The notes below the pieces were generated by a model, which was not told the DNA's origin, did no database searches, and saw only the letters and a program-made list of their open reading frames with translations. This document shows, piece by piece, positions 1 to 7,749 of a DNA stretch of 35,035 bases. The stretch is taken from assembly GCA_903825645.1 (NCBI GenBank), contig CAIKBL010000027.1, forward strand, positions 1-35,035. The letters run 5' to 3'. The stretch comes from an uncultured Pseudomonadota bacterium. GTDB taxonomy: Bacteria > Pseudomonadota > Gammaproteobacteria > Ga0077536. The number at the start of each line of letters is the position of its first letter. Position 1 is the stretch's first letter. The position numbers and the translations under genes were made by a program.

Positions 1-354
1 CCGTGGCCTGCCCTTCGGCGTCGAAGGCGCCTTCAGTCCAAAGAACAGCGGGCCGGACCAACGCGTGCCAGTGATCTCACGGGCGATCATCGAGAGGCTG
101 GGAAACAGCCGCCCCTCAAAGTCGTACTGGCCGTCGGCCGTCACCACAACTTTGTAGGCGATGCCCCGGTATTCGCGGGTCAACAGCGTGCCCGTCTCCA
201 CCAGCCTGGCAATGCGGCGTTCCAGGAACTGGCGGTTGTGGTTGGGCGCCTCGCCGCCGTGCAGCCTTTGCCAGAGCGCCCTGAGCTCGGCCATTGGCAG
301 TTCGGGCAACTGGGCGACCTGTGCGGCCACCGAGGCGGGCGTTGAAGACGACAC
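1..354 (-). CDS. DUF2924 domain protein, partial (C-terminus outside window)
   Basis: Reading the minus strand from a GTG at 354 gives 118 residues that run off the left edge. The start is followed by a Ser/Thr-rich leader, then a helix with AELRALWQRLHGGEAP, then FLERRIA, then REYRGIAYKVVV, and ends in SMIAREITGTRWSGPLFFGL. This order matches DUF2924 proteins, which are usually encoded beside large serine recombinases in phage-like islands and integrative elements. GTG was chosen because the family begins a few residues before the AQVAQLPELP helix, and an in-frame stop lies about 40 bases upstream of it. No strong ribosome binding site is visible. The biochemical role of the family is not settled; a link to recombination is inferred from known neighbours. 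A recombinase gene would be expected just left of the window. Confidence 0.8.
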   Translation of the reverse strand, partial: MSSSTPASVAAQVAQLPELPMAELRALWQRLHGGEAPNHNRQFLERRIARLVETGTLLTREYRGIAYKVVVTADGQYDFEGRLFPSLSMIAREITGTRWSGPLFFGLKAPSTPKGRPR

Positions 355-1035
355 TAGCCCATTAAAGAGTAAGGATTCCCATCATGGCAAAAAAACTCAA
401 TGAGAGTATGGGGGGGGCAACTGAACTTGGTGGCTCAGTTTCCCAATCGTCCGCCTGTGGTGATTGAGCATCTCGGGGTGGAGCAACCACCCACGCGCAA
501 AAAGTCCAGCACCACTCAACGCAGAGTCCGTTCCGCTGCTTGATTGCATTCGCGCAGCGCGCAACTTTTCATCAGCGCAATCACCCGTGCTTATTTGAAG
601 AAAACATCAAATTTGGCAATGAGTTAGAAGGAATTTTCATATTCCTGTTTGCCACCGCCATTGAAGCCCCAACTGTTCTCGGTTGGGGCTTTTTTTCGTC
701 TGATGGCTGCAGTTCCCGCGGGTTTGCGCGGGTTCTTGCGGAAACCTACGGACTTCGCCGGTTCGCCATCTGGCCCGTTCTCGGCCACCTTTCGCTCTCT
801 CCAGGCCATTCTTCTCTCCGGTCTCGTTCAGCGCCTTAGAAAATCAACAACTTACGAACGGATAAATCAAGCGGTCGTTTTTTGGCATTGCCAAGGGGCG
901 GGAACCGACCCGATTCAGACAGTGGAGAAGGAGGGAATCGTCCACATCCGACCCCAAGACCGGTCGGTCAGTCCTCCACCGCGACACCCAGCGTTACGGC
1001 GACCTCCATGCGCGCGAGCTTCTCCTGCACGCCAA
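355..1035. other. Gene-poor interval between DUF2924 and the copper ATPase
   Basis: No gene can be supported here. A 47-codon plus-strand frame at 400-543 (starting MRVWGGQ, ending in a basic RKKSSTTQRRVRS tail) could be the 3' end of a decayed gene, but I recognise no family in it. A G8 run at 410-417 interrupts the area. A strong hairpin terminator lies at 664-696. A short palindrome, TTGGCATTGCCAA, sits at 882-894. Longer open frames across 540-1212 have unconvincing composition and were not accepted. Confidence 0.5.
664..696 (+). terminator. Rho-independent terminator
   Basis: A perfect 10-bp stem, AAGCCCCAAC (664-673) with GTTGGGGCTT (682-691), encloses an 8-base loop and continues into a T run up to 696. 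This is a textbook intrinsic terminator for plus-strand transcription. No intact plus-strand gene ends just before it, so it is probably left over from a gene lost by rearrangement, or it belongs to the decayed 400-543 frame. Confidence 0.8.
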
Positions 1036-3423
1036 TCAGGACTCGTCGATGGCAGCGCCCCGCAGCCGCAGCGCGTTGCCGATCACCGAGGCCGAACTCA
1101 GACTCATCGCCAACGCCGCGATCATCGGCGACAGCAGCCACCCAGTGAATGGATAGAGCAGCCCGGCGGCGAGCGGAATCCCGAGCGAGTTGTAGACGAA
1201 GGCGAAGGCTAGGTTCTGCTTCATGTTAGCCACCGTCGCGACCGACAGCGCGCGTGCCGTCGCGATGCCGCGCAGGTCGCCTTTGACGAGCGTGAGCTGG
1301 GCGCTGTTCATCGCCACGTCGGTGCCAGTGCCCATGGCGATGCCGACATCGGCGCGGGCCAAGGCCGGCGCATCGTTGATGCCGTCGCCCGCCATGGCGA
1401 CGATTCGACCTTCGGCTTTCAGCTTCTCGACCAGTTTCAGCTTGTCCGCTGGTTTGACCTCGCCATGCACTTCCTCGATGCCCAGTCGCTTGCCCACTGC
1501 CTGCGCTGTGGTCAGGCCATCACCCGTGGCCATGATGACGCGGATGTTCGCCTTGCGCAGAGTCGCCAGTGCTTCGGCCGTGCTCACCTTGACGGGATCC
1601 GAAACCGCGAGGATGCCGGCAAGCTTGGCTTCTATAGCCAGCTGCATCACGCTCGCTCCTTCGGCGCGCAACGCCTCGGCCTGTACAGCCAACGGGGCCA
1701 CGTCGACGCCCAGATGTGCCATCCAGGCTTGATTGCCCAGGCTGATCGCCTTGCCGGCAACGCTGCCGCGCACGCCGATGCCTGAGGAGGAGTCAAACTC
1801 TTCGGGCTTTTCCAGCGCGAGCTTCTTCTCATGCGCAGCCGCCACGATGGCGGTAGCAAGGGGATGTTCGCTGCCCTGGTCGAGGCTGGCTGCGAGCCGC
1901 AGCACCTCATCCGGCTCAAAGCCATTCAAACCGACCGCCTTTTCGAATGTTGGCCTGCCCTCGGTCAAGGTGCCGGTCTTGTCGACGATCAGCGTGTCGA
2001 CCTTGCGCAGGTTCTCGATCGCTGCCGCGTCGCGGAACAGCACGCCGTGGGTCGCTCCACGCCCGGTGGCCACCATGATCGACATCGGCGTTGCCAGGCC
2101 GAGCGCGCAGGGGCAGGCGATGATCAGCACCGACACCGCGTTGATCAGGCCGAAGACCCAGCTCGGCGCGGGCCCGAAGAGACCCCAACCAAAGAAAGTC
2201 AGCACCGCAGCCGTCACCACTCCGTAGACAAAGTAGCCGGCCACCGAGTCCGCCATGCGTTGCATCGGTGCGCGCGATCGCTGGGCGAGCGCGACCATCT
2301 GGACGATCTGGGACAACACGGTGGCAGAGCCGACGTGCTCGGACTGCATCACCAGCGCGCCGCTGGTGTTGAGCGTGGCGCCGATCAGCTTGTCGCCGAC
2401 CCGTTTGGTCACCGGCAGCGGCTCGCCGGTCAGCATCGACTCGTCCAGCGCGCTGCTGCCCTCGACCACAAGGCCGTCTACCGGCACCTTCTCGCCCGGC
2501 CGCACGCGCAGCTTGTCGCCGACGTGCACGTTGGCAAGCGGAATGTCCTCTTCCGAGCCGTCTACCGCGATGCGTCGCGCCGTCTTGGGGGACAGGCCGA
2601 GCAGCGACTTGATCGCAGCCGACGTTTGAGAGCGCGCCTTCAGCTCCAGAAGTTGGCCCAGTAATGTCAGCGAGATGATGACCGCCGCCGCTTCGAAGTA
2701 CACCGCAACGCGGCCCATCGATACGAACGAGTCCGGGAAGACCTGCGGCGCCACGGTGGCCACCACGCTGTAGACGAAGGCCGCGCCGGTGCCTAGACTG
2801 ATCAGCGTCCACATGTTGGGGCTGCGGTTGACGACGGATTGCGCGCCCCGCACGAAGAACGGCCAGCCGGCCCACAGCACGATGGGCACCGAGAGCACCA
2901 GTTCGACCCAGCTCTGCGTGGCCATGGCCATCCAACCAAGTTGGTGGCCAAACATCGCCAGCACGGTGACGACGACTGCCAGCGGCAGCGTCCACCAGAG
3001 GCGATGCATGAAGTCGGCCAGTTCCGGGTTGGCTTCATCAATCAGGCTGGGCATGACAGTCTCGAGCGTCATGCCGCACTTGGGGCAGTTGCCCGGATGA
3101 TCCTGGCGGATCTCCGGGTGCATCGGGCAGGTGTAGGCCGTGCCGGCAGCATCAGGAGTGGGCTCTGCAAGCGACGCCACGGGTGCCAGGTGCTTCTGCG
3201 GCTCGGTCAGGAACTTGGTGCGGCACCCGGCGCTGCAAAACCAGTATGGTCGGCCGGCATGCTCGGCCTTGTGCGGCGATTCCATGGTGACCGTCATGCC
3301 GCAGACAGGATCCTTCAGTGCCTCGTCGGCGGAGCTGGGTACAGAGTGCTCCTGATGGTCGTGCTCGTGCCCGTGCTGATGGCCGGCATGGTCACTGCGG
3401 GTGGAGTGGGTGGGCCTGTCCAT
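1036..3423 (-). CDS. copA: Cu(I)-translocating P1B-type ATPase
   Basis: An inner-membrane pump expected to export cytoplasmic Cu(I) using ATP. The 795-residue protein begins with a His-rich stretch ([15 protein letters not shown]). A YHS-type metal domain follows (DPVCGMTV to CSAGCRTKF, about 38-72), then a heavy-metal-binding module ([11 protein letters not shown] to CPKCGM, about 97-118). There is no classical GMxCxxC domain. Core motifs are TGE (332-334), CPC in the transport helix (437-439), DKTGT with the phosphorylated Asp481, the SEHP motif (His520) and GDGIND (679-684). YN and MSLSS in the last two helices are the Cu(I)-class signature. I chose ATG 3423 because GGAAGG lies 10 bases upstream; a TTG at 3432 is too close to it. 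It is the last gene of the minus-strand copper cassette and starts just after the DUF2933 stop. Confidence 0.93.
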   Translation of the reverse strand: MDRPTHSTRSDHAGHQHGHEHDHQEHSVPSSADEALKDPVCGMTVTMESPHKAEHAGRPYWFCSAGCRTKFLTEPQKHLAPVASLAEPTPDAAGTAYTCPMHPEIRQDHPGNCPKCGMTLETVMPSLIDEANPELADFMHRLWWTLPLAVVVTVLAMFGHQLGWMAMATQSWVELVLSVPIVLWAGWPFFVRGAQSVVNRSPNMWTLISLGTGAAFVYSVVATVAPQVFPDSFVSMGRVAVYFEAAAVIISLTLLGQLLELKARSQTSAAIKSLLGLSPKTARRIAVDGSEEDIPLANVHVGDKLRVRPGEKVPVDGLVVEGSSALDESMLTGEPLPVTKRVGDKLIGATLNTSGALVMQSEHVGSATVLSQIVQMVALAQRSRAPMQRMADSVAGYFVYGVVTAAVLTFFGWGLFGPAPSWVFGLINAVSVLIIACPCALGLATPMSIMVATGRGATHGVLFRDAAAIENLRKVDTLIVDKTGTLTEGRPTFEKAVGLNGFEPDEVLRLAASLDQGSEHPLATAIVAAAHEKKLALEKPEEFDSSSGIGVRGSVAGKAISLGNQAWMAHLGVDVAPLAVQAEALRAEGASVMQLAIEAKLAGILAVSDPVKVSTAEALATLRKANIRVIMATGDGLTTAQAVGKRLGIEEVHGEVKPADKLKLVEKLKAEGRIVAMAGDGINDAPALARADVGIAMGTGTDVAMNSAQLTLVKGDLRGIATARALSVATVANMKQNLAFAFVYNSLGIPLAAGLLYPFTGWLLSPMIAALAMSLSSASVIGNALRLRGAAIDES

Positions 3424-3428
3424 GGGCT

Positions 3429-3677
3429 TCAATCCTTCCCGGGTTGGCGGCTGGGACTGTCATACTTGCCGTGGCCACCGTGTCCGTGGAACAGAAGCAT
3501 CAACGGGCAGGCCAACAGCAGCAGGTAGGGCCAGGACCCCGCCACATGGTTCCAGTGTTCGCGCAGCAGATAGAAACCACCGATCAGCACCACCATCAGC
3601 AGCGCCGCGCCCCAGGCTCGGGGCTTGCGCTGAGGTGGTTCAGGCGTCAATGCGTCGTGATTTGCGGCATGGTCCAT
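3429..3677 (-). CDS. DUF2933 small membrane protein
   Basis: An 82-residue protein with a His-containing N-terminus (MDHAANHD), a first hydrophobic segment (about 24-38), a conserved middle ([24 protein letters not shown]) forming a second segment (about 48-62), and a Gly/His-rich tail (HGHGGHGKY). This is the DUF2933 pattern. Such genes are commonly found in copper and heavy-metal resistance cassettes; the molecular role is unknown. The His-rich ends suggest weak metal binding at the membrane (inference). It sits between the SHOCT gene and the Cu-ATPase, and its 3' end carries the ATPase ribosome binding site, so the two are probably translationally coupled. Confidence 0.85.
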   Translation of the reverse strand: MDHAANHDALTPEPPQRKPRAWGAALLMVVLIGGFYLLREHWNHVAGSWPYLLLLACPLMLLFHGHGGHGKYDSPSRQPGKD

Positions 3678-3747
3678 GCTGATCTCCTTCGAAGCGTTGC
3701 GTGGACATCAACGCTGGACAAGCTTAGGCCTGCCCATCGTTGGAAAG

Positions 3748-4002
3748 TCAAGCGCCGTCGCGTTCGTGGGCATCCCTGTGCAGCAGGGCTTTGCGTTCTT
3801 CGTACTGCTGCGGGATGATCTCACCGGCAGCGAGACGCCGCTGCAGGACACCGCTTGGGCCCCCGCAGCCGGCGTGCTGCCGCCGGGCCGACACGCCTCG
3901 CAGGAAGACGAACAACAACCCGCTCAGGATCACCCAGAACAGCCACCACCAAGCAGGCATGCATGCATGCATGCCGATCATGTAGCCACCGTCATGAAAC
4001 AT
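3748..4002 (-). CDS. SHOCT-domain membrane peptide
   Basis: 84 residues: a short N-terminus with MHACMPA, one transmembrane helix ([17 protein letters not shown], about 18-34), a basic/Cys linker, and a C-terminal SHOCT motif ([22 protein letters not shown], about 53-74). SHOCT is a short C-terminal oligomerisation helix common in small bacterial membrane proteins. The start ATG has AGGAG-like bases 7-10 nt upstream and lies 13 bases after the intended stop of the DUF302 gene. The N-terminal Met-His-Ala-Cys-Met is encoded by a perfect (GCAT)n palindrome. Membership of the copper cassette suggests a role in copper handling, but function is unproven. Confidence 0.8.
   Translation of the reverse strand: MFHDGGYMIGMHACMPAWWWLFWVILSGLLFVFLRGVSARRQHAGCGGPSGVLQRRLAAGEIIPQQYEERKALLHRDAHERDGA
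3956..3975. repeat. Perfect 20-bp (GCAT)n palindrome inside the SHOCT gene
   Basis: GGCATGCATGCATGCATGCC is self-complementary along its whole length. It is read in frame as part of the Met-His-Ala-Cys-Met-Pro-Ala segment of the SHOCT protein. Slippage at such a tetranucleotide repeat would shift the frame. Confidence 0.8.
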
Positions 4003-4015
4003 GGCTGGCTCCTGA

Positions 4016-4463
4016 TCAGGTGCTTGCGGTTGTGGTCAGTGCCGCGCGGACCCGCTCCAGCTGGGCTCGCACGTCTTGCGCGACCAGCGGCCACTTCGGG
4101 GTTGCTGGTCATCTGCATCACGGCCAACGGGTCCATGAAAGCCACGACGAGGCCGCCATCTGCTTCTTCGCGCACGACGACGTCGCACGGCAAGAGCAGC
4201 CCGCTGTCAGACTCGGCCGACAGCGCCCGGTGCGCCAGTGGCGGATTGCATGCGCCGAGGATCCGATAAGGCAGGCCATCAATGCCGAGCTTGGCCTTCA
4301 TCGTGGCCTGGACGTCGATCTCGGTCAGGACCCCGAAGCCTTCGGCCTTCAGCCCATCGGTCACCTTGGCCACGGCGTGCACGAAGTCCTGCTTCGGCAA
4401 GACACAGTGAAAGCCATAGCTCGATGATGCAGGCGACCGGGTCGCGGCAAGCATGCTGCTCAT
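4016..4463 (-). pseudogene. DUF302 domain gene with a single-base frameshift near its 3' end
   Basis: From ATG 4463 the frame gives a clear DUF302 protein: [60 protein letters not shown] and [10 protein letters not shown]. After NPEVA (about residue 125) that frame turns into Arg/Pro-rich sequence and overruns the SHOCT start, ending at 3978. Removing one G near 4088 restores a normal family C-terminus, [20 protein letters not shown], with a stop at 4016-4018. That leaves 13 bases before the SHOCT ATG. The lesion is either a real mutation or a base-calling error. DUF302 proteins bind small ligands in an unknown role and are frequent in copper cassettes. Only the last C-terminal helix is affected. 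Confidence 0.8.
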
Positions 4464-4473
4464 GGCATCGCGC

Positions 4474-4670
4474 TCACTTGACCGTCGAGGCCGGCGGCCT
4501 CCGTTCGGCCATCATAGCCATCATCATTTGCATCATGGCCATGTGGTCGGCCGTCATCTGGTGGCGCTTGGCTATGTCGGCCGGCATGCCCTTGCCGTCA
4601 CCCATCCCCGCCATCGGAGCCGGGAAGATTCAGGACATCCATCATAGCGAAGATCTGACCGAGGGTCGCG
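4474..4670 (-). pseudogene. Remnant of a small Met-rich protein at the head of the copper cassette
   Basis: The intact 3' frame starts at ATG 4614 and gives 46 residues: MAGMGDGKGMPADIAKRHQM, then a segment dense in Met ([11 protein letters not shown]), then a basic/Pro tail ending in VKstop at 4474. Just upstream, in another frame, the same strand reads PPPDATLGQIFAMMDVLNLP. That looks like the missing preceding part joined by a frameshift near 4620. Met-rich motifs commonly bind Cu(I) in periplasmic copper proteins. The stop lies 10 bases before the DUF302 ATG. I do not recognise a named family, so the call is tentative. The short frame from 4614 may still be translated. Confidence 0.4.
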
Positions 4671-4744
4671 TCGGGCGGCGGTCAACGTGGCTGTCGCCTG
4701 AAGTCGGTTACCCTCACCCAATTTCCCACTTTTCGAAACAATCC

Positions 4745-5186
4745 GGAAAATAGTGGGTGCCCTCGATTTTCCGCGCGGCATTCGTGCATCCCTGCACAGC
4801 ATCGCGAGTACCGAAGATCCAGTGGTGATCAAGACCATCCTCGATCATCTCGCGCAGGCCGAGGCCGCGACGCCCGTGTCCAGACCCTTCGCTCGTGCAC
4901 CGCCGCAACAGAAACTGCCGGGCCTAGCGCAACCAGGCTGACGGCAGATCTCTCTCTGATGCAGGGACGCTAGGCTCGCCTGACACCCGGTTCGGTGTCA
5001 CTCACGCCCGGCGGACCAGACGCTCGATATTTCACCGCAGGAAAATTTCTGCGCGAGGGGCCAGCGCCATGGCCCAATGAAATTGAGGGGGTCAATGGCC
5101 TCCTACGGCGCGCTCATTCCTCCCGACGGCGCTCGAACCTATCCCCCGCGGCCCTCGACATCCGTAAAAACGGGCGGTTATAGTTC
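4745..5186 (+). mobile_element. 3' remnant of an IS91-like element
   Basis: The segment holds the C-terminal tail of an IS91/ISPps1-like transposase followed by about 245 bases of non-coding sequence. That sequence ends in CGGGCGGTTATAGTTC (5171-5186). Established knowledge: IS91-family elements move by rolling-circle replication, and their terminal (origin) end, downstream of the transposase gene, abuts GTTC/GAAC- or CTTG/CAAG-type tetranucleotides. The GTTC at 5183-5186 directly precedes the surviving part of the CFA-synthase-like gene, as expected for insertion into it. The left boundary is only approximate. The 5' part of the transposase is gone, so the element is not autonomous. Confidence 0.45.
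4753..4941 (+). pseudogene. C-terminal fragment of an IS91-like transposase
   Basis: About 50 residues match by eye the end of IS91/ISPps1-type transposases: IASTEDPVVIKTILDHLAQA, then RPFARAPPQQKLPGL and a stop at 4939-4941. The family usually reads 'IASIEDP.VI..IL.HL', then a Pro-rich tail. The catalytic Tyr motifs and zinc-binding N-terminus are absent. Residues before about 4790 do not look like transposase, so the fragment joins unrelated sequence there. It cannot be functional. Confidence 0.6.
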
Positions 5187-5671
5187 CCAGTCGCATCCGC
5201 CACCAGCGGTCAGTTCAATGGCATCGTCTCGATCGAAAATGTTCGAAGCCGTCAGCGAGAGCTACTGGCCGAGCATACTTTGAATGCATTGCGTGGAATC
5301 TGAAATCGGGCGGCCTTGCTTGTATCCAGACCACCGTCATCGACGACGTGCTGTTCGAGCGCTACCGCAAGGGTCCCGACTTCATCCAGCAATACATCTT
5401 CCCGGGCGGCATGCTGCCGTCGCCGAAAGTCTTCAAGCAATACGCCGAACAGTACGGACTACGCGTGATCAATGAATTCAAATCAGGCCGGGATTACGCC
5501 CGCACGCTCGATGCGTGGCGCAGCGCCTTCAAGGAACAATTGCCGAAGGTACGGGCACAAGGTTTCGCTGATCGTTTCCTGCGCACCTGGAAGTCTTACC
5601 TCGTGTATTGCGAAGCAAGATTTCGCGCCGGCAGCATCGACGTCGCGCAGTTCACACTCGAAAAGCCATGA
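5187..5671 (+). pseudogene. 5'-truncated, frameshifted cyclopropane-fatty-acid synthase-like methyltransferase
   Basis: The C-terminal part of a CFA-synthase family SAM-dependent methyltransferase is clear: FNGIVSIE, MFEAVSESYWP, YFECIAWNLKSGGLACIQT, RYRKGPDFIQQYIFPGGMLPS, SGRDYARTLDAWRSAF and FLRTWKSYLVYCEA. These pieces lie in three frames and require removal of single A residues at about 5238 and 5272. The N-terminal domain and SAM-binding loop are missing, and the surviving sequence begins next to the IS91-like end. The family methylates unsaturated phospholipid acyl chains. The stop overlaps the next ATG in an ATGA, so it was the upstream gene of an operon with the chalcone-isomerase-like protein. 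It is inactive as written. Confidence 0.8.
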
Positions 5672-6210
5672 CCACGCGCCGGTTAGGAAGCCTCTTTTCC
5701 GGACTGTTGCTAAGCCTTGCGACGGCACTTCCGGCCTGGTCGGCACCAGCCTATATTGCGGCCGACGTGCCTGCAGCTCGGCTGTCCGGACAAGGCACTT
5801 TCCGCTGGTTGGGCCTGTCGATCTACCTGGCACAGTTGTGGGTCGGTGCCAATGGCACTGCAGCGGATGCGCCGCTGGCGCTGGAACTAACCTATTCCCG
5901 CTCGCTCGATGGCAAGAAAATCGCCGAGTCCAGCGCTGATAAAATCCGCAAACTCGACATCGGCACACGTGACCAACGGGCCGACTGGCTGGCCCGCATG
6001 ACAGCATTATTCCCGCACGTCAACGAGGGTACCCGCATCACTGGCGTCTTCCTACCGGACCGTGGCGCACGCTTTTACCTCGATAGCAAACTGCTAGGCG
6101 AGATCGCCGATCCGGCCTTTGCCCGTGCTTTCTTCGCGATCTGGTTTGATCCGAAAACCAGCGCCGACTCGTTGCGGAAAGCCTTGTTAATGAACGCGGC
6201 ACCACGCTAA
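5668..6210 (+). CDS. Periplasmic chalcone isomerase-like protein
   Basis: 180 residues with a signal peptide (MTTRRLG then a hydrophobic stretch ending PAWSA, cleavage near 25). A chalcone-isomerase-like fold follows: RLSGQGTFRWLGLSIYLAQLWV, LELTYSRSLDGKKIAESS, GTRITGVFLPDRGARFYLDSKLLGEI and FFAIWFDPKTS. Bacterial members lack a proven enzyme activity; a role in fatty-acid or membrane-lipid handling is inferred. The ATG at 5668 overlaps the stop of the CFA-like gene (ATGA), and its own stop overlaps the next start (TAATG). In proteobacteria this set (CFA-like methyltransferase, chalcone isomerase-like protein, MFS_2 carrier, DUF3833 lipoprotein) is often found together, in some species under an ECF sigma factor responding to singlet oxygen. 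Confidence 0.83.
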   Translation: MTTRRLGSLFSGLLLSLATALPAWSAPAYIAADVPAARLSGQGTFRWLGLSIYLAQLWVGANGTAADAPLALELTYSRSLDGKKIAESSADKIRKLDIGTRDQRADWLARMTALFPHVNEGTRITGVFLPDRGARFYLDSKLLGEIADPAFARAFFAIWFDPKTSADSLRKALLMNAAPR

Positions 6211-7451
6211 TGGCACGGCTGGACCGCGCCAGCCTGTTCGCCTACGGCTTGTTTGGCATGCCGCTGGCGATGGTCGCCTTGCCGGTCTATGTGTATGTGC
6301 CGCAGTTGTATGCCGAACGCTTCGGCCTGTCGCTGACACTGATCGGTACAGCGCTGTTGCTGGCGCGCTTGTTCGATGCCTTCCTCGATCCGGCGCTGGG
6401 CGTGTGGATCGATGGCGCCCGTCGCGCCGATAGCTACCGGCGTTTCGTCTTGCTGTCCTTGCCCTTGCTGGCGGCGGGATTCGTTGCGCTGTTTCATCCG
6501 CCCACTGCGGCGGCGGACTTTCCGCTAGCGTGGTTCATGATTACGCTGCTGGTGGTCTACGTGGGATTCGGTCTGGCCACGATCAGTCACCAAAGCTGGG
6601 GCGCAGCGCTAACGCAAGCACCGACCGAACGCTCGCGCCTGACTGCCACACGCGAAGGCTGCGGGTTGATCGGGGTGATCATTGCCGCTGCCTTGCCGGC
6701 GCTGAGGCCGGCGTGGTGGCTCACCATCACCTTCCTCATCGTGCTGGCTGGATCAACGCTGTTGCTGGCACGCGCCGCGCCACTGCCGACGCGTGTGCTA
6801 CGCAGCCATGGCGGCTGGTCGGAATTGCTGGTGCCGTTTCGCAGCACGCTGTTTCGCTGGCTGTTCACGGTGTTTGTCGTCAATGGCATCGCAGCGGCGA
6901 TCCCGGCCACGCTATTTCTGTTTTTCGCCAGCGACCACTTGCGGCTGGGCCAGCAGGCCGGTCTATTTCTGGTGCTGTATTTCGTTGCCGCCGCCGCCTC
7001 GATGCCGCTCTGGGTGGCACTGGCTAAACGCCTCGGCGAAGCGCGCGCTTGGATGCTGTCGATGCTGTTGGCGGTGGCCGGTTTCATCTCGGCCTACGGA
7101 CTCGATGCCGGCGACGCCACGGCATTTGGCGTCATCTGCGTGTTGTCCGGATTGACGCTGAGCGCCGACCTTGCGTTGCCGCCCGCCTTGCTGGCAGCCG
7201 TCATCCATCAGGCCGGCGACAGCGGCAAGCGCGAAGGCGTTTATTTCGGTTCATGGAGCTGGGCCACCAAGATGAATCTGGCGTTGGCAGCAGGGGTCTC
7301 GCTGCCTTTGCTGGAATGGCTGGGTTACGTACCCGGTCTGCAAAGTGCAGCAGGCGGACAGGCACTGAGCATCGCCTATGCGGTGGTGCCGTGCCTACTC
7401 AAATTACTGGCAGCGGCGCTACTGTGGCGCGCTCCATTGCGCACTGTTTGA
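6210..7451 (+). CDS. MFS_2 / GPH-type major facilitator transporter
   Basis: 413 residues with about 12 transmembrane helices. It opens AYGLFGMPLAMVALPVYVYVPQLYAERFGLS, and the first cytoplasmic loop carries DAFLDPALGVWIDGARR, equivalent to the 'D..NDP..G...D' signature of the MelB-like GPH/MFS_2 group. Later landmarks are TISHQSWGAALTQAPTERSRLTATREG and a conserved C-terminal VYFGSWSWATKMNLALAAG. Substrate is unknown. GPH carriers move sugars or lipids with cations, and the context suggests a lipid-linked task (inference). The start overlaps the chalcone-isomerase stop by one base (TAATG), implying translational coupling. The gene looks intact despite broken genes on both sides. Confidence 0.85.
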   Translation: MARLDRASLFAYGLFGMPLAMVALPVYVYVPQLYAERFGLSLTLIGTALLLARLFDAFLDPALGVWIDGARRADSYRRFVLLSLPLLAAGFVALFHPPTAAADFPLAWFMITLLVVYVGFGLATISHQSWGAALTQAPTERSRLTATREGCGLIGVIIAAALPALRPAWWLTITFLIVLAGSTLLLARAAPLPTRVLRSHGGWSELLVPFRSTLFRWLFTVFVVNGIAAAIPATLFLFFASDHLRLGQQAGLFLVLYFVAAAASMPLWVALAKRLGEARAWMLSMLLAVAGFISAYGLDAGDATAFGVICVLSGLTLSADLALPPALLAAVIHQAGDSGKREGVYFGSWSWATKMNLALAAGVSLPLLEWLGYVPGLQSAAGGQALSIAYAVVPCLLKLLAAALLWRAPLRTV

Positions 7452-7475
7452 TCGTTCACAATTTGAAAGAATCTC

Positions 7476-7748
7476 ATGAAAATGTTCAAACCCCTGCTCG
7501 CACAGTGGTGCGCTTGCCTGATCGCAGGTTGCGGCACCATCGATCCATCGCGCCACGCGGACCAGCAACCGACGCTCGACCTGCGGCAATATTCCAATGG
7601 CACGCCGGACGCGCATGGCATGTTCCAGGATAAGTCCAGCGAAGTCATCAAGCATTTTGCAGTGGCCATGGTCGGTAGCTGGAAAGGCGATGTCGGCACG
7701 CTCGACGAGAGCTTCACCTACTCCGACGGCTTCAAGGAAAAACGCGTC
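7476..7748 (+). pseudogene. DUF3833 lipoprotein gene, 3' part lost at a rearrangement
   Basis: The 5' half encodes a lipoprotein: MKMFKPLLAQ, a hydrophobic stretch and lipobox LIAGC (Cys19). DUF3833 residues follow: PTLDLRQYSNGTPDAHGMFQDKSSEVIKHF, GSWKGDVGTLDESFTYSDGFKEKRV. Family members normally continue with another 80 or so residues beginning with Trp. Here homology stops after Val91 (7746-7748). The frame then becomes Arg/Pro-rich nonsense to 8048 because the DNA beyond encodes part of an amidase in another frame. It is the last gene of the chalcone-isomerase operon, 24 bases after the MFS stop. A hybrid lipoprotein might be translated but is unlikely to fold. Confidence 0.75.
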
Positions 7749-7749
7749 G

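Noticed and set aside
649-1212. 187-codon plus-strand frame overlapping the end of the Cu-ATPase
   Set aside because: Runs through a terminator and into antisense ATPase; Pro/Arg-rich with no recognisable domain.
1831-2995. Long open frames opposite or out of frame within the Cu-ATPase gene (up to 359 codons)
   Set aside because: GC-rich codon structure opens shadow frames; their products are Arg/His/Gly-rich with no motifs, while the 1036-3423 frame has every P-type ATPase signature.
5187-5671. A programmed frameshift in the CFA-like gene
   Set aside because: Two separate single-A insertions plus a missing N-terminal half fit decay, not recoding; no slippery site with a downstream structure.
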